Source of the DNA: Ligilactobacillus faecis
GTDB taxonomy: Bacteria > Bacillota > Bacilli > Lactobacillales > Lactobacillaceae
Direction of reading: 5' to 3'
Length of the DNA stretch: 64,000 bases
Assembly: GCF_029889745.1 (NCBI RefSeq)
Contig: NZ_CP123639.1
Location: 658,501 to 722,500 of the forward strand
The notes beneath the pieces are model-generated. The model was not told where the DNA came from. It saw nothing but the letters and a program-made list of their open reading frames with translations, and made no database searches. Position 1 is the first letter of the stretch. The number at the start of each line of letters is the position of its first letter. Position numbers and translations under genes: made by a program. This document shows positions 7,734-16,141 of this stretch, piece by piece.

Positions 7734-8603
7734 ATGTTAAAAGCTTTAGTTATGTTCACTAAACAAAAGCATGTCAAAAACTGCTTCTTAGCCGTAACTT
7801 ACGGGCTACTTTCTGCGATCGCCGTCAATCTCTTTTTGAATAACGCACAATCGTATTCGATCGGCGTAACTGGGATCGCCCAACTCTTACAAGCGATCTT
7901 AGCGGCAACAGGGATCCACCTCACTTTGAGCCTTTTGATGTTTCTTTTGAATATCCCGTTGTTTATCTTTGCTTGGCATGCTTTTGGCTTAAGGTATATT
8001 ACATATTCGCTTCTAGCAGTCATCTCAAGTATCAGCTTTATCCAGCTTATCCCAGAAGCTGTGATCGTCAAAGATCCACTGACTAATACTTTGATCGGCG
8101 CGGCCCTTGTCGGGATCGGCGTTGGTTTTTGTTTCAATAACGGTTTTTCGACTGGGGGAACAGATATCATCGTTAACTTTATCCAATTGCGCTATCACAA
8201 AAAAGTCGGCTTCGTCAATAATCTGATCAACAGCTTGATCTTGATCATCACGGCCCTTTTCTTTGATCTAGGACGGACAGTTTATAGTTTGATCGGGATG
8301 CTCGTGACAAGTTATTTGATGGATCATTTCTTTATTTTACAAAAAGACGTCAATATTTTGATTTTTACTAAAAAATCAGCTCAGATCACTGATAGTTTAA
8401 AAAAATTCGTTCACGGAGCAACACTTGTCCAAGGAACGGGAGTCTATACCGGTGAACCGACCGATGTGATCATTATCGTTGCGCAAAAAAGCCAGTTAAA
8501 TTACTTAAAACATTTGATCCAGGCAGTCGATCCCGATGCCTTTATCAGTACGCAAAGCGCAAACGCCGAATTAGGAAACTATCAACGCGTCTTTGACGCT
8601 TAA
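7734..8603 (+). CDS. YitT-family membrane protein (DUF161/DUF2179)
   Basis: This 289-residue protein has five or six transmembrane segments in the first two thirds, including the family-typical GVTGIAQLL and GFSTGGTDIIV loops. A soluble C-terminal DUF2179 domain follows from about residue 220 (TKKSAQITDSLKKF, GATLVQGTGVYTGE). YitT proteins are widespread in Firmicutes; their function is unproven, with transport or small-ligand sensing suggested. The ATG follows GAGGGATAAGCT. It is 31 bp upstream of the Firmicu-CTERM gene on the same strand, so cotranscription is possible, but YitT is not a known part of XrtG loci. Confidence 0.88.
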   Translation: MLKALVMFTKQKHVKNCFLAVTYGLLSAIAVNLFLNNAQSYSIGVTGIAQLLQAILAATGIHLTLSLLMFLLNIPLFIFAWHAFGLRYITYSLLAVISSISFIQLIPEAVIVKDPLTNTLIGAALVGIGVGFCFNNGFSTGGTDIIVNFIQLRYHKKVGFVNNLINSLILIITALFFDLGRTVYSLIGMLVTSYLMDHFFILQKDVNILIFTKKSAQITDSLKKFVHGATLVQGTGVYTGEPTDVIIIVAQKSQLNYLKHLIQAVDPDAFISTQSANAELGNYQRVFDA

Positions 8604-8634
8604 CGTTCGAGCAAGTTAGAAAGGTTTAGTAGTC

Positions 8635-9309
8635 ATGAAAAAATTTTTGTTATTTTCCACATGTTTATTCACATTCTTGTGTTTTAGCCCTGTTGTCAAA
8701 GCTGATCAAAAGATCACGATCGATGGTAAATTTGATGATTGGAATGATGTTCCTAAAACAGACATCTCTTTTTCTTATGATACTTACAACATCAAACAGA
8801 TGGCACTCTTAGCAGACGACAAAGATCTTGATCTTTACATCAACATGTCACCTTACCGTGGCAACGGTTATAGTACTTTGCAACCTGCTGGCTATCAACT
8901 TTGGATCGGTGAGCGGCATTATTTTTTAGACTTTAAATCAGTCGACGGTCAATATTTTGACAGCAATAACTTAGCTCCAGGAAGCTCAAAAGAATTCAAA
9001 GTTTATATTTATGAAGAAAACGGTCGTGTCAATAAACTTTCTGCTACTTCTAAAGGTTATGTGACACGTGAAAAAACTGACTTGAGTCACAACGATATCG
9101 CCGAAGTCAAACTTCCATTGCGCGATTTTGAAGTCGATAGCTTAGTCGATCAAAAGATCACGATCAAAAATTATAACCTGGGTGATCAAGAACTTGTCGT
9201 TACTGGAGCTAGTACAAGTCCCTATCTTCTAGCAGCACTTGGTGCACTCTTTGCCACTAGTTTTGTTTATTATAAAAAGCGTTCTACTAAAGTTAGGTGG
9301 CTCGGTTGA
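8635..9309 (+). CDS. Firmicu-CTERM surface protein, candidate XrtG substrate
   Basis: A 224-residue secreted protein. A signal peptide covers residues 1-23, ending near VVKA. A conserved-looking DGKFDDWNDVP motif follows, then a beta-rich extracellular domain. The C-terminus has the tripartite sorting layout: a short motif region (TGASTSPY), a hydrophobic helix from about 195 to 212, and a basic tail (KKRSTKVR). This matches the Firmicu-CTERM domain paired with exosortase G. Its stop overlaps the xrtG start in TGATG, strong evidence for a dedicated enzyme-substrate pair. Family names are from memory; the ligand of the extracellular domain is unknown. Confidence 0.85.
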   Translation: MKKFLLFSTCLFTFLCFSPVVKADQKITIDGKFDDWNDVPKTDISFSYDTYNIKQMALLADDKDLDLYINMSPYRGNGYSTLQPAGYQLWIGERHYFLDFKSVDGQYFDSNNLAPGSSKEFKVYIYEENGRVNKLSATSKGYVTREKTDLSHNDIAEVKLPLRDFEVDSLVDQKITIKNYNLGDQELVVTGASTSPYLLAALGALFATSFVYYKKRSTKVRWLG

Positions 9310-9908
9310 TGTTATATACGACGATCTTTTGGATCTGCTTTAGTTTATGGATCTATGCACTCTCAGTCTTAAAACGCGCTAAACTCGCCGGCTTTTATTT
9401 TATCGTTGGTAGTATCGGACTTTTTGCGACATGTATCTTTCTTTTTCAAGATTACTTAGTTTGGCTGTTTTCAGCGGTTCTTTGTCGTAGTTTAAGACCG
9501 ATCGGACTCTTTACAGGTCTTTTTTCAACTGTAAACGATAATTTGCTCATTTTAAAGCGTCCTTTAGAGACACTTTACGTTTACCTTGATTTTGAATGCT
9601 CTGGCGTGATCGAAACGACTGCCTTCTTTGGTCTGATCATGTTTTATCCCCTCTATACAAGAAAAGAGCGTTCATTTTTAGCTTTGACTGGAATAGCTTA
9701 TATTTACTTTGCTAACTTCTTTAGGATCTTATTGATCGTAGGGGTGCTCCAAATGGGTGGTAGCACTTGGTTTTATTTTGTACACTCGATCTTAGGACGT
9801 TTATTTTTCTACGTTTTGATCATTACTTTATACTATAACGTCTTTACCCGTTCGCATATCGTACAAAAATATCTCCAACGCCTCGAGCCTGGGGCAACAC
9901 TAGCTTAA
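9309..9908 (+). CDS. xrtG: exosortase-family transpeptidase XrtG
   Basis: A 199-residue integral membrane protein with several predicted spans. The exosortase/archaeosortase catalytic residues are present in order: Cys in DFECSGVIE (about residue 96), Arg in NFFRILLIV (about 139) and His in VHSILGRLFF (about 159). It is predicted to cleave the Firmicu-CTERM tail of the preceding gene product. The ATG at 9309 overlaps the upstream stop codon and follows AGGTGG; a GTG at 9297 was rejected. The gene order after it, GT2, PTPS-like, then a large membrane protein, is that of exosortase-G loci. Confidence 0.88.
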   Translation: MLYTTIFWICFSLWIYALSVLKRAKLAGFYFIVGSIGLFATCIFLFQDYLVWLFSAVLCRSLRPIGLFTGLFSTVNDNLLILKRPLETLYVYLDFECSGVIETTAFFGLIMFYPLYTRKERSFLALTGIAYIYFANFFRILLIVGVLQMGGSTWFYFVHSILGRLFFYVLIITLYYNVFTRSHIVQKYLQRLEPGATLA

Positions 9909-9953
9909 AAAACTGTCGTACAAAAAGTTAAATGTGGGTCAGACAGTTTTTTT
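9906..9953 (+). terminator. terminator after xrtG
   Basis: AAACTGTC and GACAGTTT enclose a loop of about 24 nt and are followed by TTTTT. The long loop may make it a partial terminator or attenuator between xrtG and the glycosyltransferase. Confidence 0.55.
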
Positions 9954-10038
9954 AGGTCTGTAAAATTATTTAGAAAGGATAAACTATATTTCTTTTTCGT
10001 CGCTTTTTGACGCCACATCGATATAGTAGATTTCTCTG

Positions 10039-11376
10039 ATGGCTTTGATCTTTTCCCGGTTAGGCTTTTGGTTAGCTTGGCTCTTGATCCCGATACTTTT
10101 TGAATTTTTACCTACTTGTAGCTATTTTTTGCGATTGCGTTTCTTTAAAAAAATAGCTCCTCCTCCAGAGCCATTGACCTACTTTCCTTATATCACAGTG
10201 ATCATCCCCGTCTATAATTCTGAAAAAACGTTATATAAGTGTCTAGCTTCGCTCAACGATTCGACTTATCCAAATAGCTCGATGCAGATCATCGTAGCTA
10301 ATAATCACAGCACTGATCAAAGTTTTGCGGTCTTTGAGCGAGCGCGTCATGATTTCAATCGTTTGAATCTTCAGTGGCTCGAGACTGATCCTGGCAAAGC
10401 GCGGGCCTTGAACGCTGCGATCTACAATGCACGCGGAAAATACATTTTAAATATCGACAGCGATGGTTTTCTTGAAAAAAATGCGCTTTTAAATATCGTT
10501 ACCCGGTTTGAAAATGATGCCCAGATCTTAGCTTTGACGGGGACGATCTTGATCAATAAAGAATTGATCAAACAAACTAAGAGCTGGAAATTGCGTTTTT
10601 TACAGGCTAATGAATATTTTGAATATACACGCGCTTTTCTAACTGGTCGGCAGATCGAAAGTGCTAAAAATCAGCTGTTCACTCTTTCAGGGGCTTTTTC
10701 AGCTTTTCGCAAAGAAACGCTCTTTCAAACTTTTTTATATAATCCACAAACAGTTGGCGAAGATACTGAGATCACCTTTCAGATCCGAACCAAGCTCAAA
10801 GGAAAGATCGTCCTCTGTCCAAATGCGATCTTTTACGCTGAACCAGTTGAAAGCTTAGCCGCCCTTTATTTACAACGGCAACGGTGGCAACGGGGCCAGA
10901 TCGAGACGGCCCAAGCATTCATGCAAGAAAATGCTGATCTAAAAACTTTTTTCAGCAATTTTATGATCCGTAAGATGATGATCGACCACACCTTTATTTT
11001 TTGTCGGATCATTTGGGTCTTTGGGTTATTCGTCTTAGTCTACCTAGGCTATTCGCCATTGCTTTTAGCATGCTCACTAGGCTTATTATACTTGTTATAT
11101 ATTTTTAACGAGTTTTTGAATCTCTTGATCGCCCTCCATTTTTTGCGCGATTTTCCAAAAGAAAAAACATATCTCCGCCACAAAGCCTGGTGTTGTTTGA
11201 CGATCCCTTTTTATAATCTACTTTGTGCTTTGATCCGCTTGCTTGGGATCATCAATTCGATCACTTTCCCAGCTAAGTGGCGCGCTCAAGAATTTTCAAG
11301 TGAATGGTCACAAGTGACCACTATCGTCAAAAAAGATCTTAAACATTTAGCTCAAAGGAAGGATCAACATGAATAA
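10039..11376 (+). CDS. GT2-family glycosyltransferase of the XrtG locus
   Basis: A 445-residue membrane glycosyltransferase: an N-terminal hydrophobic segment, a GT-A domain with VIIPVYNSEKTL (about 54), the DxD-type motif in NIDSDGF (about 140), a GED acceptor motif (about 240), and QRQRW (about 280), the signature of processive GT2 enzymes such as hyaluronan or cellulose synthases. Hydrophobic C-terminal spans follow. It fits the exosortase-G-associated glycosyltransferase family. The ATG at 10039 lacks a good ribosome-binding site, and in-frame stops lie just upstream, so initiation is odd. Sugar donor and polymer are unknown. Confidence 0.85.
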   Translation: MALIFSRLGFWLAWLLIPILFEFLPTCSYFLRLRFFKKIAPPPEPLTYFPYITVIIPVYNSEKTLYKCLASLNDSTYPNSSMQIIVANNHSTDQSFAVFERARHDFNRLNLQWLETDPGKARALNAAIYNARGKYILNIDSDGFLEKNALLNIVTRFENDAQILALTGTILINKELIKQTKSWKLRFLQANEYFEYTRAFLTGRQIESAKNQLFTLSGAFSAFRKETLFQTFLYNPQTVGEDTEITFQIRTKLKGKIVLCPNAIFYAEPVESLAALYLQRQRWQRGQIETAQAFMQENADLKTFFSNFMIRKMMIDHTFIFCRIIWVFGLFVLVYLGYSPLLLACSLGLLYLLYIFNEFLNLLIALHFLRDFPKEKTYLRHKAWCCLTIPFYNLLCALIRLLGIINSITFPAKWRAQEFSSEWSQVTTIVKKDLKHLAQRKDQHE

Positions 11377-11752
11377 AAAATATTTTTTTAAGATCACAAA
11401 TTATTTAAACGCAGGACATGCGATCCGCTGGGAAGACAGTACTGGACAAACACATATCCATACTTGGGAGATCATCGCTCAGATCTCAACTTTCAAGCAA
11501 GACGCTTTTCCTGCTTACCGTTTTACTGCGATCGAAGAACGGCTCCTACGTATTTTAGAGCCTTTTTCACAACAAGAGTTGAATTCGATCCCACCATTTG
11601 ACAAGCTCAATCCAACTTTAGAAAATTTTACCGATCATCTATTTAATGAATTTGATCGTTCTTTAAACGAATTATCTTGCCAATTGGCAACTTTAGAAGT
11701 TTCTGAATCACCAACAAGAAGTTGTGTGATCACGAGAAAGGATCGCGAATAA
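11369..11752 (+). CDS. 6-pyruvoyl-tetrahydropterin synthase-like protein of the XrtG locus
   Basis: A 127-residue protein related to the PTPS/QueD fold. Metal-ligand histidines are visible in NAGHAIRW (residue 17) and THIHTWEI, and a PTLENFTDHLF segment matches the family helix. The catalytic Cys normally found between the first and second histidine motifs is absent; TGQTHIH occupies that place. It is therefore unlikely to be an ordinary PTPS or QueD enzyme. The start overlaps the glycosyltransferase end by 8 nt and the stop overlaps the next start (TAATG), so it is translationally coupled. It matches the PTPS-related family known only from exosortase-G loci; function unknown. Confidence 0.82.
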   Translation: MNKKYFFKITNYLNAGHAIRWEDSTGQTHIHTWEIIAQISTFKQDAFPAYRFTAIEERLLRILEPFSQQELNSIPPFDKLNPTLENFTDHLFNEFDRSLNELSCQLATLEVSESPTRSCVITRKDRE

Positions 11753-13284
11753 TGCGTTTGAAGCTTTTTGCTAAAACTAAAACTAGTATCAATTGGATCT
11801 TCACTATTTTTATCTTTTTAACGACGTATTTTGCATTAGTTTCACCTAATTTTACTTTAGGGGAGACTCAGACTCCACAAACACTTGGCGCGAAAACGAC
11901 TCACATCACCTTACTTTTTTTAGGGTGTCTCCTCGGTCTTTTCTGGGGTTGTTGGGCTAGTTCTAAATTTCGAACTTTATTGCAGCGCCTCTTTATTACG
12001 CATGCCCTGCTCTGCTCAAGTGGACTCTTTATTTTAGCGCTTTTATGGCAACTCGCCTTTTTATTTGCTGTTCATCCAGCATTTGGTTTTGACGTCACGG
12101 CTTTGCACAGTGCCGTAATAGATCCAACTGACCGTGAATTGATCGGCTATTTTAGTTCAAATACAAATAATCTTTTTTTGCTCCTGATCATGCATAAGTT
12201 AAGTCAGATCTTTGGCACGCATTCATGGTTTTTCTTTGCCAGTTGTTCTGTCTTCTTGACTTTTTGTAGCGCTTGGTTAAATCTCCTTTCAGTTTGGGTC
12301 TATGATCGGACAAAGTTACCAGCTATTTTATACATTCAAGCACTCTGGCTTTTTGTTTTCCCGATGTCAGTCGTTGCTTATTCCGATATTTGGGTCTTAC
12401 CGCTAGTCTCTTTAGTGATCTTGTGCTATATTTTGACTTTCCATAGTTCTTTAAAAACAGGACGGCTCTTTTTTGCAGTTTGCTTAGGCGTAACAGTCGC
12501 TCCGCTCTACTTTATCAAGCCTTCAGCTGTGATCCCCCTCATTGCTATGGTCCTTAGTGAACTTTTATTTGCAGTGGCTAAAAGACCAGCTCACCTAAAA
12601 CTTTTTTTGGCTTGTCTTAGTCTAGTTATTTTAGGAACTGGCCTTAGTTGTTCCTACACAGATCATGCGCTCAAACAGCAGACTTACATTGCGCTTTATC
12701 CCGATAAAACGATCCCCCCGATCCATTTTATCAGTATGGGGATGACTGGAACTGGTGGTTACGATCCAAAACAAGCTTTGGAGATGGCCAAATTACCTGA
12801 CAGAAAAGCTCGTGTTACTTATTCGAAAAAGATCATCAAACAACAGCTACATAAAAAAGGTTTCTTTGGTTATTTACGCTTTTTATTTTTCAAACAGCAA
12901 CGTAACACTGCCGACGGAACTTTTAGTTGGTTGCTCGAAGGCCATTTTATCAAAGGGCAAGCGGCTACCAAAAGGCCCCATGGCTTCTTTCAGCAATTTG
13001 TTTATCCTAAAGGTCGTTACTTAGGCGATTTTCGTTATTTGGCACAAAGCTTTTGGTTATTCTTACTGCTGATCATTACGCTTGGACGTAATTTCAAAGC
13101 TCCTACGCCTTTGATCGTCATGTTAAAATTAGCGATCCTTGGCGGCTTTATCTATCTACTTATTTTTGAAGGTGGGCGGTCGCGGTACTTGATCCAATTC
13201 CTTCCCCTCTTCTTGCTCCTAGGTTCGCTTTCACTCACTAATACTTGGCAAATTTTAAATAGATCTTTTGCCTGGATAAAATGA
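11752..13284 (+). CDS. large integral membrane protein of the XrtG locus (TIGR03766-like)
   Basis: A 510-residue protein with about ten or more transmembrane segments and a large loop near residues 310-400. The layout resembles GT-C type glycosyltransferases or polymer export proteins, and position plus topology fit the TIGR03766-like membrane family of XrtG loci. The ATG at 11752 overlaps the previous stop codon and follows AAAGGA. It is the last gene before a strong terminator, so the five genes from 8635 form a closed unit. A role in making or attaching a glycan is inferred. Confidence 0.75.
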   Translation: MRLKLFAKTKTSINWIFTIFIFLTTYFALVSPNFTLGETQTPQTLGAKTTHITLLFLGCLLGLFWGCWASSKFRTLLQRLFITHALLCSSGLFILALLWQLAFLFAVHPAFGFDVTALHSAVIDPTDRELIGYFSSNTNNLFLLLIMHKLSQIFGTHSWFFFASCSVFLTFCSAWLNLLSVWVYDRTKLPAILYIQALWLFVFPMSVVAYSDIWVLPLVSLVILCYILTFHSSLKTGRLFFAVCLGVTVAPLYFIKPSAVIPLIAMVLSELLFAVAKRPAHLKLFLACLSLVILGTGLSCSYTDHALKQQTYIALYPDKTIPPIHFISMGMTGTGGYDPKQALEMAKLPDRKARVTYSKKIIKQQLHKKGFFGYLRFLFFKQQRNTADGTFSWLLEGHFIKGQAATKRPHGFFQQFVYPKGRYLGDFRYLAQSFWLFLLLIITLGRNFKAPTPLIVMLKLAILGGFIYLLIFEGGRSRYLIQFLPLFLLLGSLSLTNTWQILNRSFAWIK

Positions 13285-13287
13285 CAA

Positions 13288-13336
13288 AGACCTCACTTAA
13301 GTTAAAGTCAAACTAACTTAAGTGAGGTCTTTAGTT
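13288..13336. terminator. bidirectional terminator between the XrtG locus and the GGDEF gene
   Basis: A 19-bp perfect stem (AAAGACCTCACTTAAGTTA and its complement) with a 9-nt loop serves the convergent units. Confidence 0.9.
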
Positions 13337-13338
13337 TT

Positions 13339-14430
13339 TTACAAAGCAGTAGCTAAACAGATCCGACCACGCCCTTGTTTTTTAGCGTTATACAGTGCCA
13401 TATCAGCTTGATGTAAAGCTTCTTGCACAGCATGTGTCGCCGTCGCATGAGCGATCCCACATGAAAAACTCAATTTGATCGCTTGTTTATCTTCAGTTAT
13501 AAACGGCGTTTGTTGTAATTTAGTCTCAAGTTCGTTAAAGAACTCCCAACACGTTTGAAGAACTTCTTCTTCGATCAAAACACAAAATTCTTCGCCACCA
13601 AAACGGTAAACTTTACAACTTTGTCCAAAATACCTCCGACAATTTTCACGTAAAAAATTAGCGAAATAGCGCAAAGCTTCGTTCCCCTCTAAATGACCAT
13701 AAGTATCATTTATTTGTTTAAAATGGTCAAGATCAAGCGCACAGATCGTGGGAAAATGTTTTTGTTGTTCGAGATGCTCATGAAAAGCAGTGTAATTCAA
13801 CAGATCAGTCAAACCATCATGCGTACTACTATATTCGATCTGAGCATATTTATTTTCCTGTGAGCGCATGTATTGATGGTAAAGATTATCAAATAAGAGC
13901 AACGTAAAGGTCCCTAGGCCTAACCATGCTAAAGTTGAAAAATCGATCTCAGTCTCTAAACCATAAAGGCTCCATTCGATCACAGGCGCTAGTAGCGTCA
14001 ATGTGATAAAAGTAAGCGCAAAGCCTAAGTAACTTCTGGTCAAAGCCTTTGTTACATAGCATAGAATAAATAAAATAAACGTTTCTAACACAAAATTAGC
14101 GATAACATTAAATTTGATCAATTGTTCAGCATACAAAAATATCACGATCGTCAGAGGCGTTAGCGCCAGTAAAGTCGTTCCAAAGTATTTTCTTCCCATA
14201 AAAAAAACGGTCATCGCGATCATATATTGAAAATAAACATATCCCAAGGTTGAAAGGGAGAATTTTAAAATAAAATACTCTTGGATCAAATATACAGCGG
14301 CCGATACTGGATACGCCACCCACCCAAGCTCATATTTAAGCAAAAAATCGTGGAAAGCCAATTTCCCTAAAAAAATACTTGCGATGATCGTTGGTAAAAC
14401 AATTGTCATAATAAGAAATTCGTACACCAA
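13339..14430 (-). CDS. membrane-anchored GGDEF diguanylate cyclase
   Basis: A 363-residue protein with about six transmembrane helices in residues 1-190, then a GGDEF domain. DGLTDLLNYTAF starts the domain, DLDHFKQINDTYGH carries the metal and substrate residues, and RFGGEEF is an active-type GG(E)EF motif near residue 297. No RxxD inhibitory site precedes the motif. It should make cyclic di-GMP from GTP. The GTG start at 14430 follows AGGTGA. It lies 79 bp downstream of an EAL gene on the same strand and is convergent with the XrtG locus. Confidence 0.9.
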   Translation of the reverse strand: MVYEFLIMTIVLPTIIASIFLGKLAFHDFLLKYELGWVAYPVSAAVYLIQEYFILKFSLSTLGYVYFQYMIAMTVFFMGRKYFGTTLLALTPLTIVIFLYAEQLIKFNVIANFVLETFILFILCYVTKALTRSYLGFALTFITLTLLAPVIEWSLYGLETEIDFSTLAWLGLGTFTLLLFDNLYHQYMRSQENKYAQIEYSSTHDGLTDLLNYTAFHEHLEQQKHFPTICALDLDHFKQINDTYGHLEGNEALRYFANFLRENCRRYFGQSCKVYRFGGEEFCVLIEEEVLQTCWEFFNELETKLQQTPFITEDKQAIKLSFSCGIAHATATHAVQEALHQADMALYNAKKQGRGRICLATAL

Positions 14431-14509
14431 TGCTCACCTACTATCAAAAATATAGATACGCTCTACATTGTAGTAGAAATACATTCAGATTAAAAATAGT
14501 GCAAAACAT

Positions 14510-15211
14510 TTATGTTACTATCGGCCAAAAGTTTCCTTGCTGAAGGCAACGTAACTCTTTTAAAGTTTGAACGAGCTGATCATCTTCAACACCTTCGATG
14601 ACTAACATCAGCTCCTTTTTTTCACAATAAGCGCGATACTTCTGAATGACCTTCAGTTTAGTTGCTTCTGAAAGGGGGGCTAACTTGAGCAGTGAAAGTT
14701 TGAGCGCTAATAAATTTTGGCTCATGCTATAATGTTCGATCATCCCGTAACGATTTATCCCTGTTCCGACATCATCTAAGACCATTACATAGCCGAGACT
14801 TTCAAAACCTTTTAAAAAACGGGTGATCGTTGCTGAATTTAAAAAGATCGGTTCTTCAGTGATCTCTAAAATAAGTTGTTTTCGTAATGATTTGAGTCGA
14901 TTTAAGAATTTCCACGTAGCTGTAAAACACAATTGTTGTGGCGCTAGATTCAAACAGATCTTTAAGTTTGGATCGGCTTGTAATCGTCTTTTCAATTCAG
15001 CTTCTTGCCAGTTTAAAAAAAGTTTATTTGCCAGCTCATCATTCAAAACAAGTTCGAGTAACTGCCTTGGTAAACGTCCTGTTTTTTTTGAACGGATCAA
15101 AAGCTCATAACTGACCACTTTTTTAGTACCGTCTTGTGGAAAAAAGACGATCGGTTGCAAAATACATGTAAGATCCCGCAATTCCATACTTATCTGTTCA
15201 AAAATTCTCAT
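14510..15211 (-). CDS. EAL-domain c-di-GMP phosphodiesterase-like protein
   Basis: A stand-alone EAL domain of 233 residues. Recognisable catalytic positions are Glu in YELLIR (the EAL motif, here ELL), Asn in LNLAPQQL, Glu in LEITEE, Asp-Asp in LDDVGTG, Lys in LALKLS and Glu in IEGVE. QQG near the C-terminus completes the set. The Asp usually found after the Lys is replaced by Ser, and the C-terminus is short, so activity is uncertain. It is upstream of the GGDEF gene, probably in one transcript. The ribosome-binding site at the ATG is weak. Confidence 0.85.
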   Translation of the reverse strand: MRIFEQISMELRDLTCILQPIVFFPQDGTKKVVSYELLIRSKKTGRLPRQLLELVLNDELANKLFLNWQEAELKRRLQADPNLKICLNLAPQQLCFTATWKFLNRLKSLRKQLILEITEEPIFLNSATITRFLKGFESLGYVMVLDDVGTGINRYGMIEHYSMSQNLLALKLSLLKLAPLSEATKLKVIQKYRAYCEKKELMLVIEGVEDDQLVQTLKELRCLQQGNFWPIVT

Positions 15212-15447
15212 AATCTACAACACATCCTTAAATTACTTCTTAATTATAACAAGACATTTTATAAATACAAAGAAGCAGGTGGCATGATCTTTGATAAATT
15301 TGACCCGAACAGCTCTCGAAAGAGTACTGGCTATACGTCTACTACGAAGCTTTTGGCCATAGCATTTTTTATTTGAAATAAGATCGTCTTCTCAGATCAC
15401 TCTTATATAATATGAAAAATTTTTAACTAAAAAGTTACTCGTTTTAG

Positions 15448-15927
15448 TCACTTATGATATGGACTTCCTTGTTCGATCATAAATGCACGATAGATCTGCT
15501 CTGTTAAAACTAGGCGCATCAACTGATGTGGAAGCGTAAAACGTCCAAATGAGATCTTAGTTTGAGCTCTTTTTAAAACAGCTGGACTCAAACCTAACGA
15601 ACCTCCGATCACAAAAGTCAGATCACTATGACCGTACGTCATCAGCTGCGTGAGTTCTTTGGAAAATTCTTCTGAAGAGCGTTCCTTTCCCTCGATAGCT
15701 AATGCATAAACATACTCTTTATCTTTGATCTTATGCAAGATCCGCTCACCTTCTTTGACTTTGACGCCTTCCATTTCAGCGGGACTTAGCTTTTCTGGAG
15801 CTTTTTCATCAGGAACTTCAATGATCTCAAATTTACAAAATTTACTGAGGCGCTTCGCGTATTCTGCGATCCCTTGCTTTAAATACTTTTCTTTGAGTTT
15901 TCCCACACAAACGATCTTAATATTCAT
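15448..15927 (-). CDS. rlmH: 23S rRNA pseudouridine-1915 N3-methyltransferase RlmH
   Basis: This 159-residue SPOUT methyltransferase modifies pseudouridine 1915 in helix 69 of 23S rRNA. The start [16 protein letters not shown], the [10 protein letters not shown] knot loop and the C-terminal [19 protein letters not shown] match RlmH along its whole length. I chose the ATG at 15927, with AAGGAG 7 nt upstream; longer starts run through the DnaA-box cluster. It is the last gene of the wal/htrA neighbourhood, as in many Firmicutes. Confidence 0.95.
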   Translation of the reverse strand: MNIKIVCVGKLKEKYLKQGIAEYAKRLSKFCKFEIIEVPDEKAPEKLSPAEMEGVKVKEGERILHKIKDKEYVYALAIEGKERSSEEFSKELTQLMTYGHSDLTFVIGGSLGLSPAVLKRAQTKISFGRFTLPHQLMRLVLTEQIYRAFMIEQGSPYHK

Positions 15928-15940
15928 CTTTTTTCTCCTT

Positions 15941-15980
15941 TTTCCACAAGTTATCCACAAAGTTATCCACATTTCCACAG
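15941..15980 (+). promoter_or_regulatory. cluster of DnaA boxes upstream of rlmH
   Basis: Two perfect consensus DnaA boxes TTATCCACA (15951-15959 and 15963-15971) are flanked by two near-boxes, TTTCCACAA (15941-15949) and TTTCCACAG (15972-15980), all on the plus strand in 40 bp. The cluster overlaps the leader region of rlmH. It may regulate rlmH, titrate DnaA, or assist initiation near oriC. Confidence 0.75.
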
Positions 15981-16092
15981 AGTGGACCACAAGATATTGA
16001 ACTTATTCTTCAGATATCCCCCATATTTATGGGGAGAATTTTATTGACTTCAAATATGTATTATTATGCACAAGTTAAAAAGTCACGTCAAT

Positions 16093-16134
16093 AAAAAAGA
16101 GTAAGAGTCCTTAACAGCACTCTTACTCTTTTTT
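16093..16134. terminator. terminator after htrA
   Basis: AAAAAAGAGTAAGAGT and ACTCTTACTCTTTTTT form a perfect stem with a 10-nt loop immediately after the htrA stop. Confidence 0.9.
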
Positions 16135-16141
16135 AGCTCAT

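Noticed and set aside
15280-15376. 30-codon plus-strand frame between the EAL gene and rlmH
   Set aside because: The possible ribosome-binding site is 1 nt from the ATG, and nothing else supports coding; probably chance.
15941-15980. chromosomal oriC
   Set aside because: Four clustered boxes are suggestive, but dnaA/dnaN and an AT-rich unwinding region are not in the window.
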